Shown here piece after piece: positions 51,021-51,066 of a stretch of 51,066 nt of DNA. Positions within the stretch are counted from its first letter, which is position 1. Each line of letters opens with the position of its first letter. The translations under genes were made by a program, and so were the position numbers. The notes beneath the pieces are model-generated. The model was not told the DNA's origin, did not search any database, and saw nothing but the letters and a program-made list of their open reading frames with translations. The stretch comes from Spirosoma profusum (GTDB taxonomy: Bacteria > Bacteroidota > Bacteroidia > Cytophagales > Spirosomataceae): contig NZ_JACWZY010000042.1 of assembly GCF_014699005.1 (NCBI RefSeq), forward strand, positions 1-51,066, read 5' to 3'.

Positions 51021-51066
51021 GCGGGAGGGGGGAGGAGGGGGGGTGGCGGGGTATGGCGAGGTGGTG
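51021..51066. other. G-rich run at the window end
   Basis: The last 46 bases contain almost only G with scattered A, T and C, on one strand, unlike anything else in the window. This is most likely an assembly or sequencing artefact at a contig end, although a real G-rich element cannot be excluded from sequence alone. Confidence 0.55.

Noticed and set aside
1..51066. CRISPR arrays, tRNA, rRNA, integrases and phage genes
   Set aside because: No regularly spaced direct repeats, cloverleaf-like sequences with CCA, rRNA words or recombinase motifs were noticed; scanning was by eye, so a single tRNA could have been missed.

Overview
The window looks like a contig from a Bacteroidota genome, most likely order Cytophagales and close to Spirosoma. 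The evidence is the protein families (SusD/SusC remnants, DUF4221-like and NVEALA-like proteins, OmpL-like porin, hybrid kinases with CheR/CheB, LuxC-type acyl-CoA reductase beside a ferredoxin), promoter-like TAnnTTTG boxes, absence of obvious Shine-Dalgarno sequences, and about half G+C in most genes. No rRNA, tRNA, CRISPR array, IS element or phage gene was recognised. The last ~45 bases are an abnormal G-rich run, as at a contig end.

Layout. 1-4,200 is an AT-rich accessory island: the tail of a DUF4221-like propeller protein, a small secreted Cys-rich NVEALA-like peptide, a propeller-like lipoprotein, a frameshifted lipoprotein with a CxxC motif, and a DUF6734-type glycosyltransferase-like protein. 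The last is translationally coupled to an RND efflux adaptor, followed by the RND pump (4,194-8,594). 8,637-13,498 holds core genes (Nfu, ribosomal proteins L27 and L21, an HpaI-type aldolase, a histone-deacetylase-family protein, an SDR). 13,691-16,479 holds a small acidic protein, a FucP-type sugar permease and a ROK kinase. 16,615-21,586 holds a quinone reductase-like enzyme, a cysteine desulfurase, an MscS channel, a thioredoxin-fold protein without the redox cysteines, a DUF1304 protein and a guanidinium-exporter-type SMR protein behind a guanidine-II (mini-ykkC) riboswitch candidate. 21,931-24,479 is an ammonium transporter and a porin. 24,837-29,742 is ferredoxin/LuxC, a lipoprotein, an ECF sigma factor and a large esterase. 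30,029-37,218 is a signalling operon: two hybrid histidine kinases, a stand-alone receiver, CheR and CheB. 37,374-45,111 carries RidA, a D-threonine-aldolase-type enzyme, a sulfatase, a PhyH dioxygenase, an SDR, a VOC protein and an RhlE-type helicase. 45,265-50,996 carries a PQQ/cytochrome c dehydrogenase, a decayed SusC/SusD pair and an alkaline-phosphatase-superfamily enzyme.

Three genome-scale patterns stand out. (1) Long, nearly perfect inverted repeats, arms up to 54 bp and mostly of unrelated sequence, sit directly at the 3' ends of many genes. (2) The pentamer ACGTA/TACGT is strongly over-represented in core DNA regardless of reading frame (14 sites in 11,041-12,120) yet almost absent from the left island (1 site in the first 4,193 bases). 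(3) Decay is local: single-base frameshifts are concentrated in the SusC/SusD remnant and the left island.

The best candidate for an undescribed system is the left island: a secreted Cys-rich peptide, surface propeller lipoproteins, a thioredoxin-like lipoprotein and a glycosyltransferase-like protein whose C-terminus resembles a PqqD-type peptide-binding domain, coupled to an RND exporter.
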